A DNA stretch of 64,000 nt, taken from Linnemannia schmuckeri. Lineage: Eukaryota; Mortierellomycota; Mortierellomycetes; Mortierellales; Mortierellaceae. The position numbers and the translations under genes were made by a program. This document shows, piece after piece, positions 12,427 to 24,732 of this stretch. Positions within the stretch are counted from its first letter, which is position 1. Every line of letters begins with the position of its first letter. The DNA lies in contig JANATG010000012.1 of assembly GCA_029449235.1 (NCBI GenBank), positions 1,612,001-1,676,000 of the forward strand, in the 5' to 3' direction. The notes under the pieces were generated by a model that had not been told where the DNA came from, did not search any database, and saw only the letters and a list, made by a program, of their open reading frames with translations.

Positions 12427-13071
12427 TGATGCTTTTCTCTTTTCGTGCGTGCTGAGTTGCCGTAGATAATACTCATGAACCTTGATAGAAATCCCAGCGA
12501 AAACTCGACAGAACACACGTAGAAAAAACATGACAGAAACACAAGAGTATACCGTAGCAAACCGTAGCAAAAAAATTCCGCCATAACAACTTTTCACCAA
12601 GCAATTTTTTCAGCAATTCTAATGTACGTTTTGATAAGGGCTTAGTATAAATTGGGGACGTATATGGTGCGCGTTTCTATACGCGTTTTGGTGCGTGTTT
12701 GAAACACATTCAAAACTGCTCCTGGAAAGGTAAAAAACGCCCCTTATGCCGCGTCCGTTACTGGGATGGTTGAATAAAGGTGGCCAGCGGTCGAAAGAAA
12801 AGAAAAAGGAGAAAAAAAAATCGTTGTTATGGATCGACTGCAAATGTACATGAGGTAGATGTGATACGCCCTGTCTTAAAGAGAAAAGGGAGGAAGTGGA
12901 GTGGGAGATTTCTTGGTTTATTTGAATATTGCTTTCTTTTACGTCGAATTGAGTTTTTCCTTAAAAATAAGAAAGAATCCCACAAAATAAAAGGTCAGCC
13001 AAGCAGCAAACGATGCATGTACTCTGACAGCTTGGGTGGATGGTGTAGCGGCAAAGAGGTATGCCTGACGT

Positions 13072-13106
<35 letters not shown>

Positions 13107-13220
13107 CTGCAAAGATTGTATTCAAACAAAATAAAAGAGCAAATCATTAACACTATATGCCCATGAAGATCAATTCTAGCGAAGAGATGAAACATAAGAA
13201 AATGGTGTTGCTTTTATTAT
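12130..13220. other. Intergenic region with A28 and T32 tracts
   Basis: Holds the NMA111 3' flank with T-rich sequence, an A run at 12396-12423, and a T run at 13073-13104. Between 13030 and 13072 lies a short tRNA-like piece whose TGGTGTAGCGG resembles a pol III A box, but no full tRNA cloverleaf follows. Convergent with the NACHT-WD40 pseudogene. Confidence 0.45.
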
Positions 13221-16200
13221 TTAGGTGTCAGAGGGGACGGACTTGACCTCATCATCCTCGAATTCGGTTTTGGTCCCGCTCTGCGCCACGAACTTAAGAT
13301 CGTCGGAACTCAGCCCAACAGCGTCGATCAGGTTTGTGTCCATCAGTGAGAGCTCCTTCTTCCCCAGGGCCCAGAGCAAATTGTAAATAAAACTTGCTGT
13401 TGTCGTATTCAACCAGTCTCCAGACAGCCAGTTTACCAGCTACGTTTGTTGAGAGGTACATGTGTTCGAAATCTTGCATCCATTGGATGGTATAAACCAG
13501 TCCAATTTGAGATTGAAAGACCACCGCGTATGTGTCGCCTAAAGTTCTATCCCACAATCGCAGCGTCCCATCCATGTCTCCCATGGCGATAAATTTGCTG
13601 TCAGGTGAAAAACAGCAGCAGTTAATGCCTAGGTTAGCCATCTCCTGTCGGTCAGTGTGCTCTCCAGACTGTAAATTCCAAAAGCGAATCATGTCGTAGT
13701 TTCTTACGATTGAGACGAGCTCTTGTTCGTCAGGGAAATACCTCACTTTATTGATCTCTCCAGAATGATCCAAGACGTAGAGTTGTTCCCCTGTCTGGGC
13801 ACACCAAAGTCGAACTGTACCATCATTACTGCAGGAAGCAAGCTGACGTCCACTCGGTGAATAGACAGCGTCCATGATAAAGTCGGTATGACCCTCAAGA
13901 ACAAACCCAGATTCTCCCGTCTCTGCATCCCAAGTTCGGACAGTCATGTCCAGGCCTGAAGAAGTGACCTGGTTGCCGCTGGGCGAGAACGCAACAGCCA
14001 TGATCGGGCCCGTATGGCTCTCGAAGACATGTAGACACTCCCCTGTCTGAACGTACCACAACAGGACATTTTTAAAAGAGATGGACGCGATTCGCTGGTC
14101 ACAGGGTGAAAATGCCACCACTTGAAGGTCTTGCGAATCCGTCACAGTGGCCATTGGTTTGCCTGTCAAAGTCTTCCTCAAGTGCAGGCCATCCTTCCCA
14201 CTTATGACAGCCTGCTCGCCATCTGATGAGAGTGCGACACCTGTCCATCCGCTCAAGTCATCATCTAAATATCCGTCCCATAAACCTCCTCTAGCTTTCC
14301 AAAGTCGTACAGTCCTGTCAAATGAGCCCGAAACGATGAGGTCGCCTGATGGTGAGAAGACAACGCTAATGACCGCAAATAGATGGCCAGAGAGTGTACC
14401 AGATTTTTCTCCCGTACTAGAGTCTCATAGGTGAATAGTACTGTCCTGACCACCAGTGGCAAAATGGTGACCATCCGGAGAGTATGAGATGCTGCTGACG
14501 TTTTCTGCATGAGCATGCAAACCATGAACGTTTGCACCTGTTTGAGCATCCCAGTAACCAGCAGCTCCTCTAATAGTTCCTGACTCAATCTGATAGCCAT
14601 CGGAAGAGTAGGTTACAAAGACAGCATCGTAGACAAACTCTTGCAAGACAGCAATCGGATCTCCCGCCTGGGCATTCCAGGTTCGCACTGTCCCGTCCTT
14701 GCTGCAAGATGCAAAATGGGCTCCCGTTGATGAGAAGGCGACGCAGTTGACAGAGTTGAGATGACCACTCAAGATAGGGAGGGTGTCGCCAGAGGTGACG
14801 GATCAAATTCGTACAGTGCTATCCCGGCTGGCGGTGGCGATCAGGGATTCATCTGGCGAGTAGGCAATGCTAGTAACTTTATCATCGTGGCCGACCAAGG
14901 TGAGTCGAGCCTTACCGCTGAGAATGTCACCCAGTTCCACAGCGTTGCCCTCGTCCCCTTTGACAAGTTTGGAGGTGATTGGTGAAACGGCAATAGCATA
15001 TCCTCCTGGGTAACTGACGATCCTGGTCCATGTGGCGGTGTTAAAAATAGTAATCTGAAAACTTCGAGTAGACACGGCAAGGAATTTTCCATCGGGTGAG
15101 AAGACGCACTTCCAAACCGATTCGACCAACTGAAGCTATGGGAGTTCTCCGAACTGGCCCCCTGCCATCTGAGTATTGCTGAGGTTTGCCTAGCGCAGCC
15201 ATGTCTTTCCGAGGTAGACGTTACTCAGATTGACCCCCTTCAGTTCTGCAGAGTCAAACTCACCACCGCGAAGATAGGCACCTGAAATCCTGATACCTTG
15301 CAGATTGACACCGTTGAATCGAACGTTTGCTCTTACTAAGATCGAGATCGCATTCGCTGTTGCCTATCTGACATGGGCATTCAACTTTGATTCCTCAATT
15401 GCGGCGAAGAGCTGGCCCTTGAATGAGGCATTAAAGTCCACACGCTCAGCTAGAAACTGAAGAATCGATGGCTCTCCGACAATGCTCCTCTGACTCAAAG
15501 GGTGCCCAGCAATAGACTCGTCAGCGGCAGACTCAGGATCAACAGGGTCAGAAATCACGCGCGAATATAGATACTCTAGAATTGAACGGTGAAGAAACCG
15601 GAACTGCTTTTTAGATCGTGCTAAAAAGCTGGCTTCTCGAAGGATAGTCGTCTGGGTGTTCGGAGAAAAGAAAGTCGCCTTCCAAGTATGACGATCACGG
15701 AGGTGCGAGTATTCCACCACTGGGTTTCCATCCTGATACTGAAAAATGGCAGCTATGAGATCCTTCTGAAAGCCCACGCCCAATTGAACAAAACCCTCCT
15801 CTCGGAGAATGTCGAACGTCGATTGCGCCTCCAATGACAGCGGGCTATCCTCCAACCGGCGCTTGTTGTTTTCCAACCACTCCTCGGTAAAGCTGTCATA
15901 CAGCCTAACGCGGGTGAGTTTGATCACAGAAAGATCTTGTTTAGGATGGGTCACCCTGGGCAATGCTTTTAGTGTCAACGTCAATAGGAAAGGATTGGAG
16001 ACTAGATCCATCATTTTTGGGATCTTGATTAGGTTGTCCATGTAGTCAACACTCCACGCTGGTCGGTCAGGGATGACGATATGCGGAAGCGCTCGTTGGA
16101 CATACTGCTCGACATATTGCTTGATCTGGGTCCTTGAGAACGGCGCAAGGACGGCCACCTGAAGAAGACCGGACGCTGGATGGGCATAGCGATCGACAGT

Positions 16201-16570
16201 CGGCTGAAACTGAGAGTGATAATTCGATCTCAAGTACTGAGTGCAACAGCTGATGACGACTTTGACTTTCCATGTCCTAGTTTGTTGAACTGGTTGGTCG
16301 TGTACAGATTCTTCTTGAGCTGACTCTCGTCGTATCCATCGCAAATGACAATAAGTTGCCGGCTCTGTCTGAGTTCCTAGATCTGAGCGTCGGAGAAAAA
16401 GCACATGCGGCGTAGTTGTTTGTCGATCATCTCGTCCTATGGGTTGTCGGTGGAAGGGAGTTTGATGTAAAGAGGGATGAGACCTCCTCGCTTGTAATCC
16501 TTCCAGAGAGTGTGCTCGAGCTGGAGGTTAAATGCCGACATTTCAACTGTGCCATTTATCCGCATGACTT
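13221..16570 (-). pseudogene. Decayed NACHT - pentapeptide - WD40 (NLR/STAND-like) gene
   Basis: One minus-strand reading path can be followed through a NACHT NTPase, a pentapeptide-repeat linker (ANVRFNGVNLQGIRIS, LKGVNLSNVYL) and many WD40 blades. Walker B survives as LIVICDGYDE near 16345-16370, but the expected Walker A just before FNLQLEHTLW is destroyed. In-frame stops: TAG at 16437-16439, 16377-16379, 15364-15366, 15190-15192 and 15136-15138; TGA at 14803-14805 and 14425-14427, both where WD40 repeats expect Trp (RIWD-type). One-base frameshifts lie near 16280 and 13390; after the latter the C-terminal block LLWALGKKELSL resumes. Intact relatives act as NLR-like sensors in signalling or self/non-self recognition, by family knowledge. 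The 5' end is not recognisable upstream of about 16,570. Confidence 0.85.
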
Positions 16571-17293
16571 GGTTGTTCAAGGGTGCACAGACAGGACGGA
16601 AGAAGCAGAGAGGCAAAGTGGAGGACGATGGTTTTCCAAGAAATAACAGCCTCGTGTTTTTTATGATATATACCTGAGACCATCGGCAGGTTGCTGATGA
16701 ACAAGACCTTTCTGGGTTTCTTCGCCACTAATGCTTGCTTTTGAGCTGTTTTTCTAAGTGATGAAACGCCCCGATTGGGGCAAAATCAAAACGCGTGTGC
16801 CATAAGTGGTAATCGCAAACCCAACAACGGAAACAAAAAAAAAAAAAAAAAAAAAAAAAAGACGCCGGAAGAAAAGAGAGGTGGCTTGTGTAAGAGGCGT
16901 CCAATTTTGGTAGCTTCGCGCACCGTTGACGAGGAAAGAACAAGGACATGCTGAATACAATATTTGTGATAGTTGTCAAGGTACAACTAGAGAATCAAAG
17001 GGTACTCAAAGGTCATCCAAAGAATCGTTTTTTAAGTTTGGGATATTGTCTGTGTCAGGGTCTGATGGATCAGCGTGTCTCTTTTTTTTTGTTAGTGATG
17101 GTCACTCTGATTTCACTATTGTTCGCTGTTTTGTTAGTTCCTTGACGCCCCTTGTGCCTCTCTTTGGAGAAAAAAGCAATTGAAAAGTGATAGCAAAGGA
17201 AGCAAGGGTTACTCAGGACGGTTATGCGAGAATGCTGGACAAGGGGAGAAAAAACGTGAGTGGTCGGAATAGGCTTTTATTATTATAATATGG
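16571..17293. other. Intergenic with A26 tract
   Basis: Possible remnants of the pseudogene 5' end reach to about 16,745, without recognisable motifs. An A run occupies 16835-16860. The rest is the 3' flank of the TPC1-like gene. No gene is supported. Confidence 0.4.
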
Positions 17294-19150
17294 TCATTGT
17301 TCTTGTTCCTGTAAATGCTTCTGAGGACGTCGGGCCCTCTCAATAAGAGCGCCAGTCTGCGAAAAGACCAAAAAGGTAACGGCGCTCGCAGGTGCTGCCT
17401 TCAAAATTCCTGGCAAAAGACCCTTATACAGCGCCAAATAACCCTCCCGTCGTACAATATGAACCATACACCTCCATACCGTCGTTGGTGCTCCTGAACC
17501 AGTACCCGCATTTCCTGTAATATTCCTTTGTTGCTCAGATCCCTGGATCTGCAAACGCTTTCTGACCATATCCAGAGGGTAGACCGCGGTCTTGGAGATC
17601 ACGCCCGACATGGCTCCACATGCCATATCCTCCAATCCCAGCAAGATCTGCCCAAAGGTCTTCTTCTTAAACGGAGGGTCGGATGTAGATCCATAAGATG
17701 TTTCCGAGTTGTGGGACGATACTGTTGAGGGTCCTGACAGGAACGAGGTGTCAGCAGCTCTGACTTTGAGCCAGGCAACCAATTGTTTGAGAGAGTCATA
17801 AGATCCAAACATGACGCCCATATAAGGGATGACCTGGATCAATGCTGGCGTCATGCCTCTGTAGAATCCCCTCACGCCATCCTGTCTGAAAATATGTCGG
17901 AAAGCCTGAGGCACTCCTGTGTAAACCTGCGTGGGACGAGAAAAAAAGTCTGGTGAGTTGAAGGGGGTTGGAAGTATGAAGACAAAGGGAAAAAATTGTA
18001 TCATGACGATCCTGTTGTCCACTCATGAAAGCACCTCGCTCCCTCGCAAATGTAGCCTTGTCTCCTTCATTGCTACATGTTTCATATGTTACCTTGACAT
18101 CACGCTGGACAGCAAACCGGGTCCGCAAGAGATCAAAGGGGTATGTGCAGGCGGTGGCCATGATTCCAGCAGTAGCTCCACTGATAAACGACTGGACGGA
18201 GGACGATTGGGTGATGGTCGTAAGGACTTGAGCGTAAACTGGGACTCCATTCCTGTACTTTTGTGCAAGCCGTGCTCGTTGTGTTGCTGAAAGCTCGGCG
18301 GCCTTGGACAAGAAGAGTTTTGTCTGTTGGTATGCCAGGAATTGAATCCCGCCGTATGTCAAATAAAGGTATTCTGCCGCCATGTTGCCCTTCCATAGAC
18401 CCTAATTTGAGGATAAGATGAAATGAAGAGTATGTAAGCAACATGCAAAAAGGATGAGGGAGAAGGGAGTGATTTCAAATCCTGCAATTTTGCTTCGCAG
18501 TTCCTGGTCTATCTTTTGTCAACTTACCCTGATGCCCTCCTCTCGAGCAATGATGGTCATTCCTGAAAGCATGCCCTTGTATCTTGGTTGCACTGTCCGA
18601 GCTGTCGCCGCTGATAAGCTGTCTGCAATTGCTACTGTCCTGCCCTTCAACTCCGAGTATGCGATTCCTTCTGCTGATCCTGCTTTCCTCCGAAGAACCT
18701 TTGGCAGTTCCTTGCGTTGTGTTTGTAGCTATTTGGATAAGTATCCGAGGAAAAGATAGAACAGTAAGTTTCTGACAACTTTGCTGCAAGGGCAAAAGGC
18801 AACTTTGAACCTATGACGGTTTATTATTTTACCTGAAGGCGAATTTTAACAACATCTAATGGGGCAATGACAAACCGAGAGACAACACCTGCAGTGGATC
18901 CACAAAAGACGGTCTCTGCCTTTGTCAGGGTCGGTGTCCCAACAGCAAGTCCTCCATTCTTGCTAGTGCCATGGTCCTCTTCATGTTTTGATCTACTTTT
19001 TGTTGCTGTTGTTGTTGTTACTGAGCTAGTCGTTAAAAGGGTAGGCGGAGGAGGGGAGGAGGAAGTGACGGCGAGGGATGAGTTTGCGATGGTTTCTGCG
19101 AGGATGGAGGCCGAAGAGCTCTGTGCAGGAGCGAAGCCTGGCTGTGCCAT
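17294..19150 (-). CDS. TPC1: Mitochondrial carrier, thiamine pyrophosphate carrier type
   Basis: Inner-membrane SLC25 carrier, probably importing thiamine pyrophosphate. Four exons (19150-18833, 18728-18528, 18401-18093, 17926-17294) give 486 aa. Three carrier repeats are visible with their signatures: PLDVVKIR near residue 97, PFDLLRTR near 261 and PLDMVRKR near 393, plus YRGMTPALIQVIPYMGV and YKGLLPGILKAAPASAV, both close to TPC sequences. The family is usually 310-330 aa. The excess is a Ser/Thr/Pro-rich N-terminus of about 80 residues and two inserts, one with a Ser-rich stretch before repeat 3. The ATG at 19150 is chosen because upstream in-frame sequence is low-complexity leader. Substrate assignment is by similarity only; another SLC25 subfamily is possible. 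Confidence 0.88.
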
Positions 19151-20077
19151 TTCAAAAGTGGTAATGAAGAGAGAGGGAGGAAAAAGATAAAAAGGTTGAG
19201 GGGAGATGAGGATGAGGATGAGGAATGGGAGTGAAAGAAAAGGAAAGGAAAGGAAAGGAAAGAAGGGAGCGCGGGCAAGTTGATGCGGAGGGAATAAGGG
19301 AGTGGGGAAAGAAGAATAATAAAAAAAAGTAAAAATAACATAAAAAAGGGCAAAGCAAACCCCAAAGAAAAAAAAATGAGATGTCCATGTGTTTACTTTC
19401 CAACTGTACTTTCCCACACCGCTCAGATCGCTCCAATGGCAAGATGGGAAGGTGACTTGTTTTGGATTGGGCTATTTTTCCCCTGTTGGATGTGGGAGAG
19501 GGGGAAAAATGCACGAACACGGAAAGAGGAAAAAACATCGTACCTGGCGATGATCCTTCTCTTTCTCCTCTAGTGCGTACAGACAAAAGATAATAGAGTC
19601 ACGTATCCACTGATCAAAACATGGACACGAATAAAAAGGCACGATCAGTGATCAGTCCGAGTTTAGCCCTGTCTCGGTCTTTGGTTACGCATCCCGTGAG
19701 GATCATGTAAACACCGTCCACAAGAGGCTATGGGACTTTGCTCTGTGAAGAACTCTCAAATGACGATTTGCAATTGAATAAGGACACCACCAACCGACAT
19801 GTTGGTAATATCATCGCAGAGCCCTGCAATTAGATACTCCAATGCTTTGATACTTTGAAAGAACCATCGATCAAACCTTTTCCCTTATGGGCACCTCCAT
19901 GAAAGAAAGAAAAGGTACGCGCTTTAGAAACCCAAAGAGGTCACAAAATTATGATTTGTGTGCCAAGCCACACATTAGCACTACTTTTTTTCTTTTTTTT
20001 TTCCTCCTTGTGGTTGCCTTCAAAGACAGTTTCGCTCACAGTTCTTCTTTCACAACAACACACACATTCAACCAACC
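19151..20077. other. Divergent promoter region TPC1-like / RRP46
   Basis: A 0.93-kb gap between divergent genes. It has purine-rich sequence at 19185-19375 (pyrimidine-rich on the TPC1 strand) and T/C-rich sequence at 19985-20020 just before RRP46. No further gene is seen. Confidence 0.45.
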
Positions 20078-21049
20078 ATGTCGCGTCTCGACCGCTCCCG
20101 CACATCCGCCCATCAGCTGCGCCCATTCTTCTCATCCCAGAACCTCCTCAACAGAGCCGACGGCTCTGCACAATTCGACTTTGGTACATAGCACACCCAA
20201 CAAAGTCTCTTTAAACACTCACAACAACAACTTACACTCGACATATGTAAAACGGACGACCGTAGAGACACATCACTAACCAAAACACGCACAATACCAA
20301 AATTACAATAGGCGGGTCGTCGGTGATGTGCTCAGTGGTCGGACCTGCAGAGGTCAAGCTCCGTGACGAGAAACTGGACAAGGCCACCATCGAGGTTGTC
20401 GTCAGGCCCTTGGTGGGTCTCCCTGGGATTAAGGATAAGGCACGGGAACAGGCCATCCGTGAGACTCTCGAACCCCTCATCCTTTCTGGACTTCACCCCC
20501 GGACGAGTATCCAAATCGTTATTCAGACCATGAAGGACGACGGCAGCGTAAGTTCGCGTCGTATCTTGTTAACTTTTGTTCAACTCTAGTTTGTTCATGC
20601 AGTCCTGTTTAATTAATTGACCCTAACAATTCCTTCTGCAAATACCATCACAGATCTTGGCAACAGCATTCAATGCAACGATTCTGGCCCTCCTTGACGC
20701 CGGTATACCCCTCAAATCCATCCTTGGCGCTGTTACTTGCATCGTCGACTCCGAAACTAACCAGATCCTTCTCGACCCCACCACCCAAGAACTCGCTAAC
20801 GCAAAATCCACCCACACTTTTGTTTTCGACAACAAGTCCTCAATAACCTCTACCGATAACAAACAACAGGAAGACAAGGAGTCAGTAGACGTGGCAACAT
20901 TGTACTCGGACAGCACAGGATTGTTCTCGGAGGAGGAATACTTTGAGTGCGCCCAGATCTGTTATAAGGCTGCACAGGCCATTCACGGATTCATCCGGAC
21001 AGCTGTTCAGAAGAAATTGGAGAAGGAGCAGCAGCAGATTGATTCATAA
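20078..21049 (+). CDS. RRP46: Exosome complex subunit RRP46 (RNase PH fold)
   Basis: Structural ring subunit of the RNA exosome, needed for 3'-5' rRNA and mRNA processing in nucleus and cytoplasm. Three exons (20078-20183, 20312-20547, 20654-21049) give 245 aa, matching EXOSC5/Rrp46 (about 235-245). The N-terminus MSRLDRS, then LLNRADGSAQFDFG, GSSVMCSVVGPAEVK, and the later AFNATILALLDAGIPLK with TCIVD are the family blocks. A less conserved insert rich in Thr, Asp and Gln covers residues 170-205. As in other Rrp46 proteins the ring subunit is expected to be catalytically inactive; I did not check phosphate-site residues one by one. An AATAAA lies at 21125. Confidence 0.95.
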
Positions 21050-21124
21050 GGAGCCACTCGTTCAGGAACTGCTAAAAAAAACGGAGACCATCTGCGAAAC
21101 TTACTTTATTGGTGAGCTATCGCT

Positions 21125-21130
21125 AATAAA
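21125..21130 (+). terminator. Polyadenylation signal of RRP46
   Basis: AATAAA 76 bp after the RRP46 stop, in the 476-bp gap between this gene and the convergent MEIOB-like gene. Nothing else is seen in that gap. Confidence 0.45.
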
Positions 21131-21525
21131 AAAAATAGATACAACGATCCTACAGTGGTATTTGGGAGTTGATTGGAACAGCGAATATACAAATCGGGAT
21201 ATCAGCTCATACAATGCGCATGAAAAGCTGAAGTCAGACCACTTAGAGGGATCGTCAGGATGGAGCAAGAGAAGCAAATAATCAATTGCAACTGGATATT
21301 CCTCTGTCGGGATATACTCTGGGGAGCACGGCGCAACGCAAAGCCATCAGTGTCGGCTCTTGTTAACTTGATCGATCTCAGAGAGGAGAGCGCGCGACAC
21401 AGCAAGGATCTCGACAATGTGCTGCCTCTTGCTTTCCGACCAAGCGATCTATTGCACAACACGTATTGAATACCATTGGTGGTCAGTATCAGGAAATATG
21501 TATATCTTTGCTGGAGAATCGATCC

Positions 21526-24187
21526 TCAAGCATGATCAGACAGCGGCGCACATAGTACCTTGAAGTGTACCTTAAATCGCTCCAAGAAGACACGTTTCTA
21601 TGGATATGAAAACTCTCGTAATCAGTGTTGGCATATCTCGCAGAAAATAAGGAAACTGAAAGAAATTAAAGAAAAGAGAGTGGTTACCTTGAGCTGAGCA
21701 CGCTCTCTCAACGTCAGCGAGCTAAAATCGCCAGGCTACGAAAAAGGTCAGCAATAGCCAAAATTTAAGGCTCGATTAGTATTTTTCTTAGCAGTTTATG
21801 GTCACAGATAACACTCCTGCAGAGGCAATGAAATATAGTCGTTACCGAGAATCCGAGGAAATCCTCGACGACGCGTGACGTGATATTCGGATGTCGTAGC
21901 TCGGCAGTGTCGTCCATGAAGGAGATGTATCTCGTAAGGCTGTAATGCCACATGTTGTCGCCGTTAGGAGCAACGTTGCACGTAGGACAAGCCTCGATCT
22001 TGAACGAGTTGATCGCATTGTGGCACATCGGGCTAATCAACCACAGAAAGGGTGATTGTATGTAAGCGACTGCCATCATTTCTCTTGTCACTCATTCTGG
22101 TGTGAGCATATGAAGAGGTTGGGTTACCATTTGGCTGTGAGGACATCCGAGGACGTCGTGTCAATGTCAAGCTCGCACAAGACCGCGAACGTGAACCCGT
22201 AGTTGACGTCTACAGATCAGGGTAACGATGATAAAGGTGCAGAAAGTATTAGATCCCCCGCAGCCTTCAACTTGCATTTGTACGCTAGACGTACCTGTCA
22301 TACTAGGTCAGAAAAATTACCCACGGGCTTCATGGAATCGATTAACTGCGAGAGGTCGACAATGTGGTAGCTAGTTTGGATATGGTCAAGTCTGACATCA
22401 TTCTCCTCCTCGCCGCCTGGGATTATTAATAAAGAATAAAAAGGAGAAAATCAGTCATCAGACATGTAGAAGTCAAAGCTGTATTATTTATTAACTTTCT
22501 GCAAGAAGTTGCGTTTAAGTTACACATACCAACATCCTGCTCAGTCTGCGATGCAAAGTGTCTCAGCCACTATTTGATATGAACAAGATTATCGTTGTTA
22601 GAAAACACTCAAGTCGTGGACAATCGCGATCGTCGTGTTGAGCGGCATAGTACCTCAATGTTCTTGCAAATGGGGTCGACCTGGATATGAGCCTGATACC
22701 CGATCGTGATCTGGGGCTTCATCGAGTACATCGACGCCTGCGCCCCTGTAATGACCAGCACTATTTGACGACAACATGGATGAAGGAAGATAGTCACACC
22801 GTCAAAACACCATACTCCACTCACTTTCATGAAAAGCTAAATTAACAGTTCAAAAAATGTCAACGTGCAAAAGAAAAGGCCTTACTGGTGACTCCTGGGA
22901 TCCACCGCTGAGAGACCTCGGCCATAGCCTCGCCCCACATTGTCAACGAAGCTTCCTGTCCTTGAGCATCGAAAATCGTATAGCAGGTCTTGGTAAGAGG
23001 TCCATTCTTGGAGTTGATCACTCCTGAACTAATGAGCTGATAAAGAAATGGTCAGCATTCAGCACCATCATCTGAAGAAATAAAACATATGCGCTGAAGG
23101 CGACCGTGAATGTGTAAGCAGTAGAAGGAAGTAGTTACCTTTTTGACACAGACAACGAGGTTGAAGCGCTGGCTCCCGATCGTACCCAAGGAGTTGAAGA
23201 TTCGCTTCATGGGGATCGAATGGATGACACCTCCGAGATTAGCTCCAAGCGCGACCTTGTACAAGGTCTCCATCTCGGCTTCACTTCCAACCTCGATCTT
23301 ATGGCCAATCTTGCCCTCGCCAAGGTTCAGAACGAGAGGTGAAGACGTCGTGGGGGTGTATGATGATTGACCGCCACCATAGGGCCGTGTGATCAGCTTG
23401 ACCTCGTCCGTCCAGATATGAACCACCTGATCGAGCTAATAACACAAAGAGACCGAGAGAGTGAATGCTAGGAAGGTCAGCGCAAGAATGTTTGGTTGCC
23501 GATGCAGACTCCTGACAGAGAAGGGATAATAACATCCTCTGCTTGTTCGTTCTTTGTGTTACCGTGATGTGAGAGAAGCGTTGGAGATGTTCCTGGGTCT
23601 TGTGCCAGAACTTGACGTCGATGGTATCACAGTCATCTTTGATCGTAAATGACATGAGCCAAGTCTGTTTGGTCGGATCCCACTTGTTCCAAAACGCCTT
23701 GATATCCGGAGCTCGTACTGTCCTTCCAGATACGCGCTTTGTTGTGTCAAAATTGAAAACAAAGGATGTCAGTCTCTACATGTGGAAAAAAAGAAGACAT
23801 AGCTTTGCCATCAAATCCAGTGTAATAACTCACTACAAACGACTTTTCAGGCTGAAGATTCCGGATCGGGACCATAGCCGCCTCAGGTGTCACCGCCGGA
23901 AACTGCTGTTGCGGAGCGAACGTCCTCATGGCCTGAGCAGAGTAGGTTGCAACGGCGGATCGCTGTTGCTGCGAGTAGGGCTGATATGGACCTGGGTTGG
24001 GTTTCTGGGGTGTCAGAGACGAGTTGGGCGTTATGTTGGAGTATGACTGGACAGGAATAGGAGGAGTTTGACGTTCTCGACTTGCTGCAGTGAGGGGCGG
24101 GTTATTGTTCGCCTTGCTGCCTGGTTCCCCTGAAGTATGACCGGGCGTTGGTGAGGGCCGACTGTAGGGCGTTTTTTGGCGATGCAT
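21526..24187 (-). CDS. MEIOB: MEIOB-like meiosis-specific OB-fold protein (RPA1 paralogue)
   Basis: Probable ssDNA-binding protein of meiotic recombination. Eleven exons give 535 aa with exact frame closure: 24187-23834, 23736-23563, 23435-23139, 23036-22886, 22760-22654, 22569-22530, 22416-22321, 22209-22128, 22032-21846, 21735-21688, 21597-21526. After about 105 disordered Pro/Gln/Ser residues come an OB fold like RPA1 DBD-A (IRNLQPEKSFV, FTIKDDCDTIDVKFW), a DBD-B-like fold (TIFDAQGQEASLTMWGE, VITGAQASMYS) and a DBD-C-like fold with zinc ribbon CPMC at 434-437 and CPTC at 449-452. The RPA1 N-terminal DBD-F domain is absent, and NYGFTFAVLCELDID and LTLRERAQLK resemble MEIOB more than RPA1. 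The last exon is the least certain. A divergent RPA1 is the alternative. Confidence 0.82.
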
Positions 24188-24732
24188 TGTTGGTGGACGA
24201 ATAGGCGCGTGGAGAAAGGAAGAGGAGCGAAAGAACAAAAATGGGCGGTATCGCTTTTGAGTAAGACGGTGATCGCACGTGTATTCTTCTTGTAAGATGA
24301 GATATCGGTTTCTGGAAAGCGCAAGCTTTTTGATCGTGCTATCATTGATCAGTCTGCTCTTTCGCTGTAGATGCCTGAGCAGCGTCTCGCGGGGCGAAAA
24401 AAAAACTGGGCAGTGCAATGCTAGGGTAGGGCAACACGGAGATGTTGTGAGCTTGCTTCAACGAAGTATGATGCAGTTTGAAAATACACACAATGCCAGA
24501 GGTTCTTGGGTCGTTGGGTTGCTGCTGGCTTGCATGCTTGCTCCTTGTAACTAATGTTCCGTGAGTCGTGTCTGTGCAGCATACCGTTGTTCTACGAGAA
24601 TGAATGTGGAGGATTGTACTGCACGTGACGGGAACCTAGAGAGAAACTCCGCTGGCCGTGAATTTTTATTATTTGAGCTTGAAGGAAACGTGAATTGTTT
24701 GATCTTCCTTTTTTGCAACAAGACTTCTCAAC

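Noticed and set aside
13221..16570. Reading the NACHT-WD40 locus as an intact gene with introns skipping each stop
   Set aside because: The stops lie within conserved repeats with no GT-AG pairs around them, the P-loop is lost, and two frameshifts remain.
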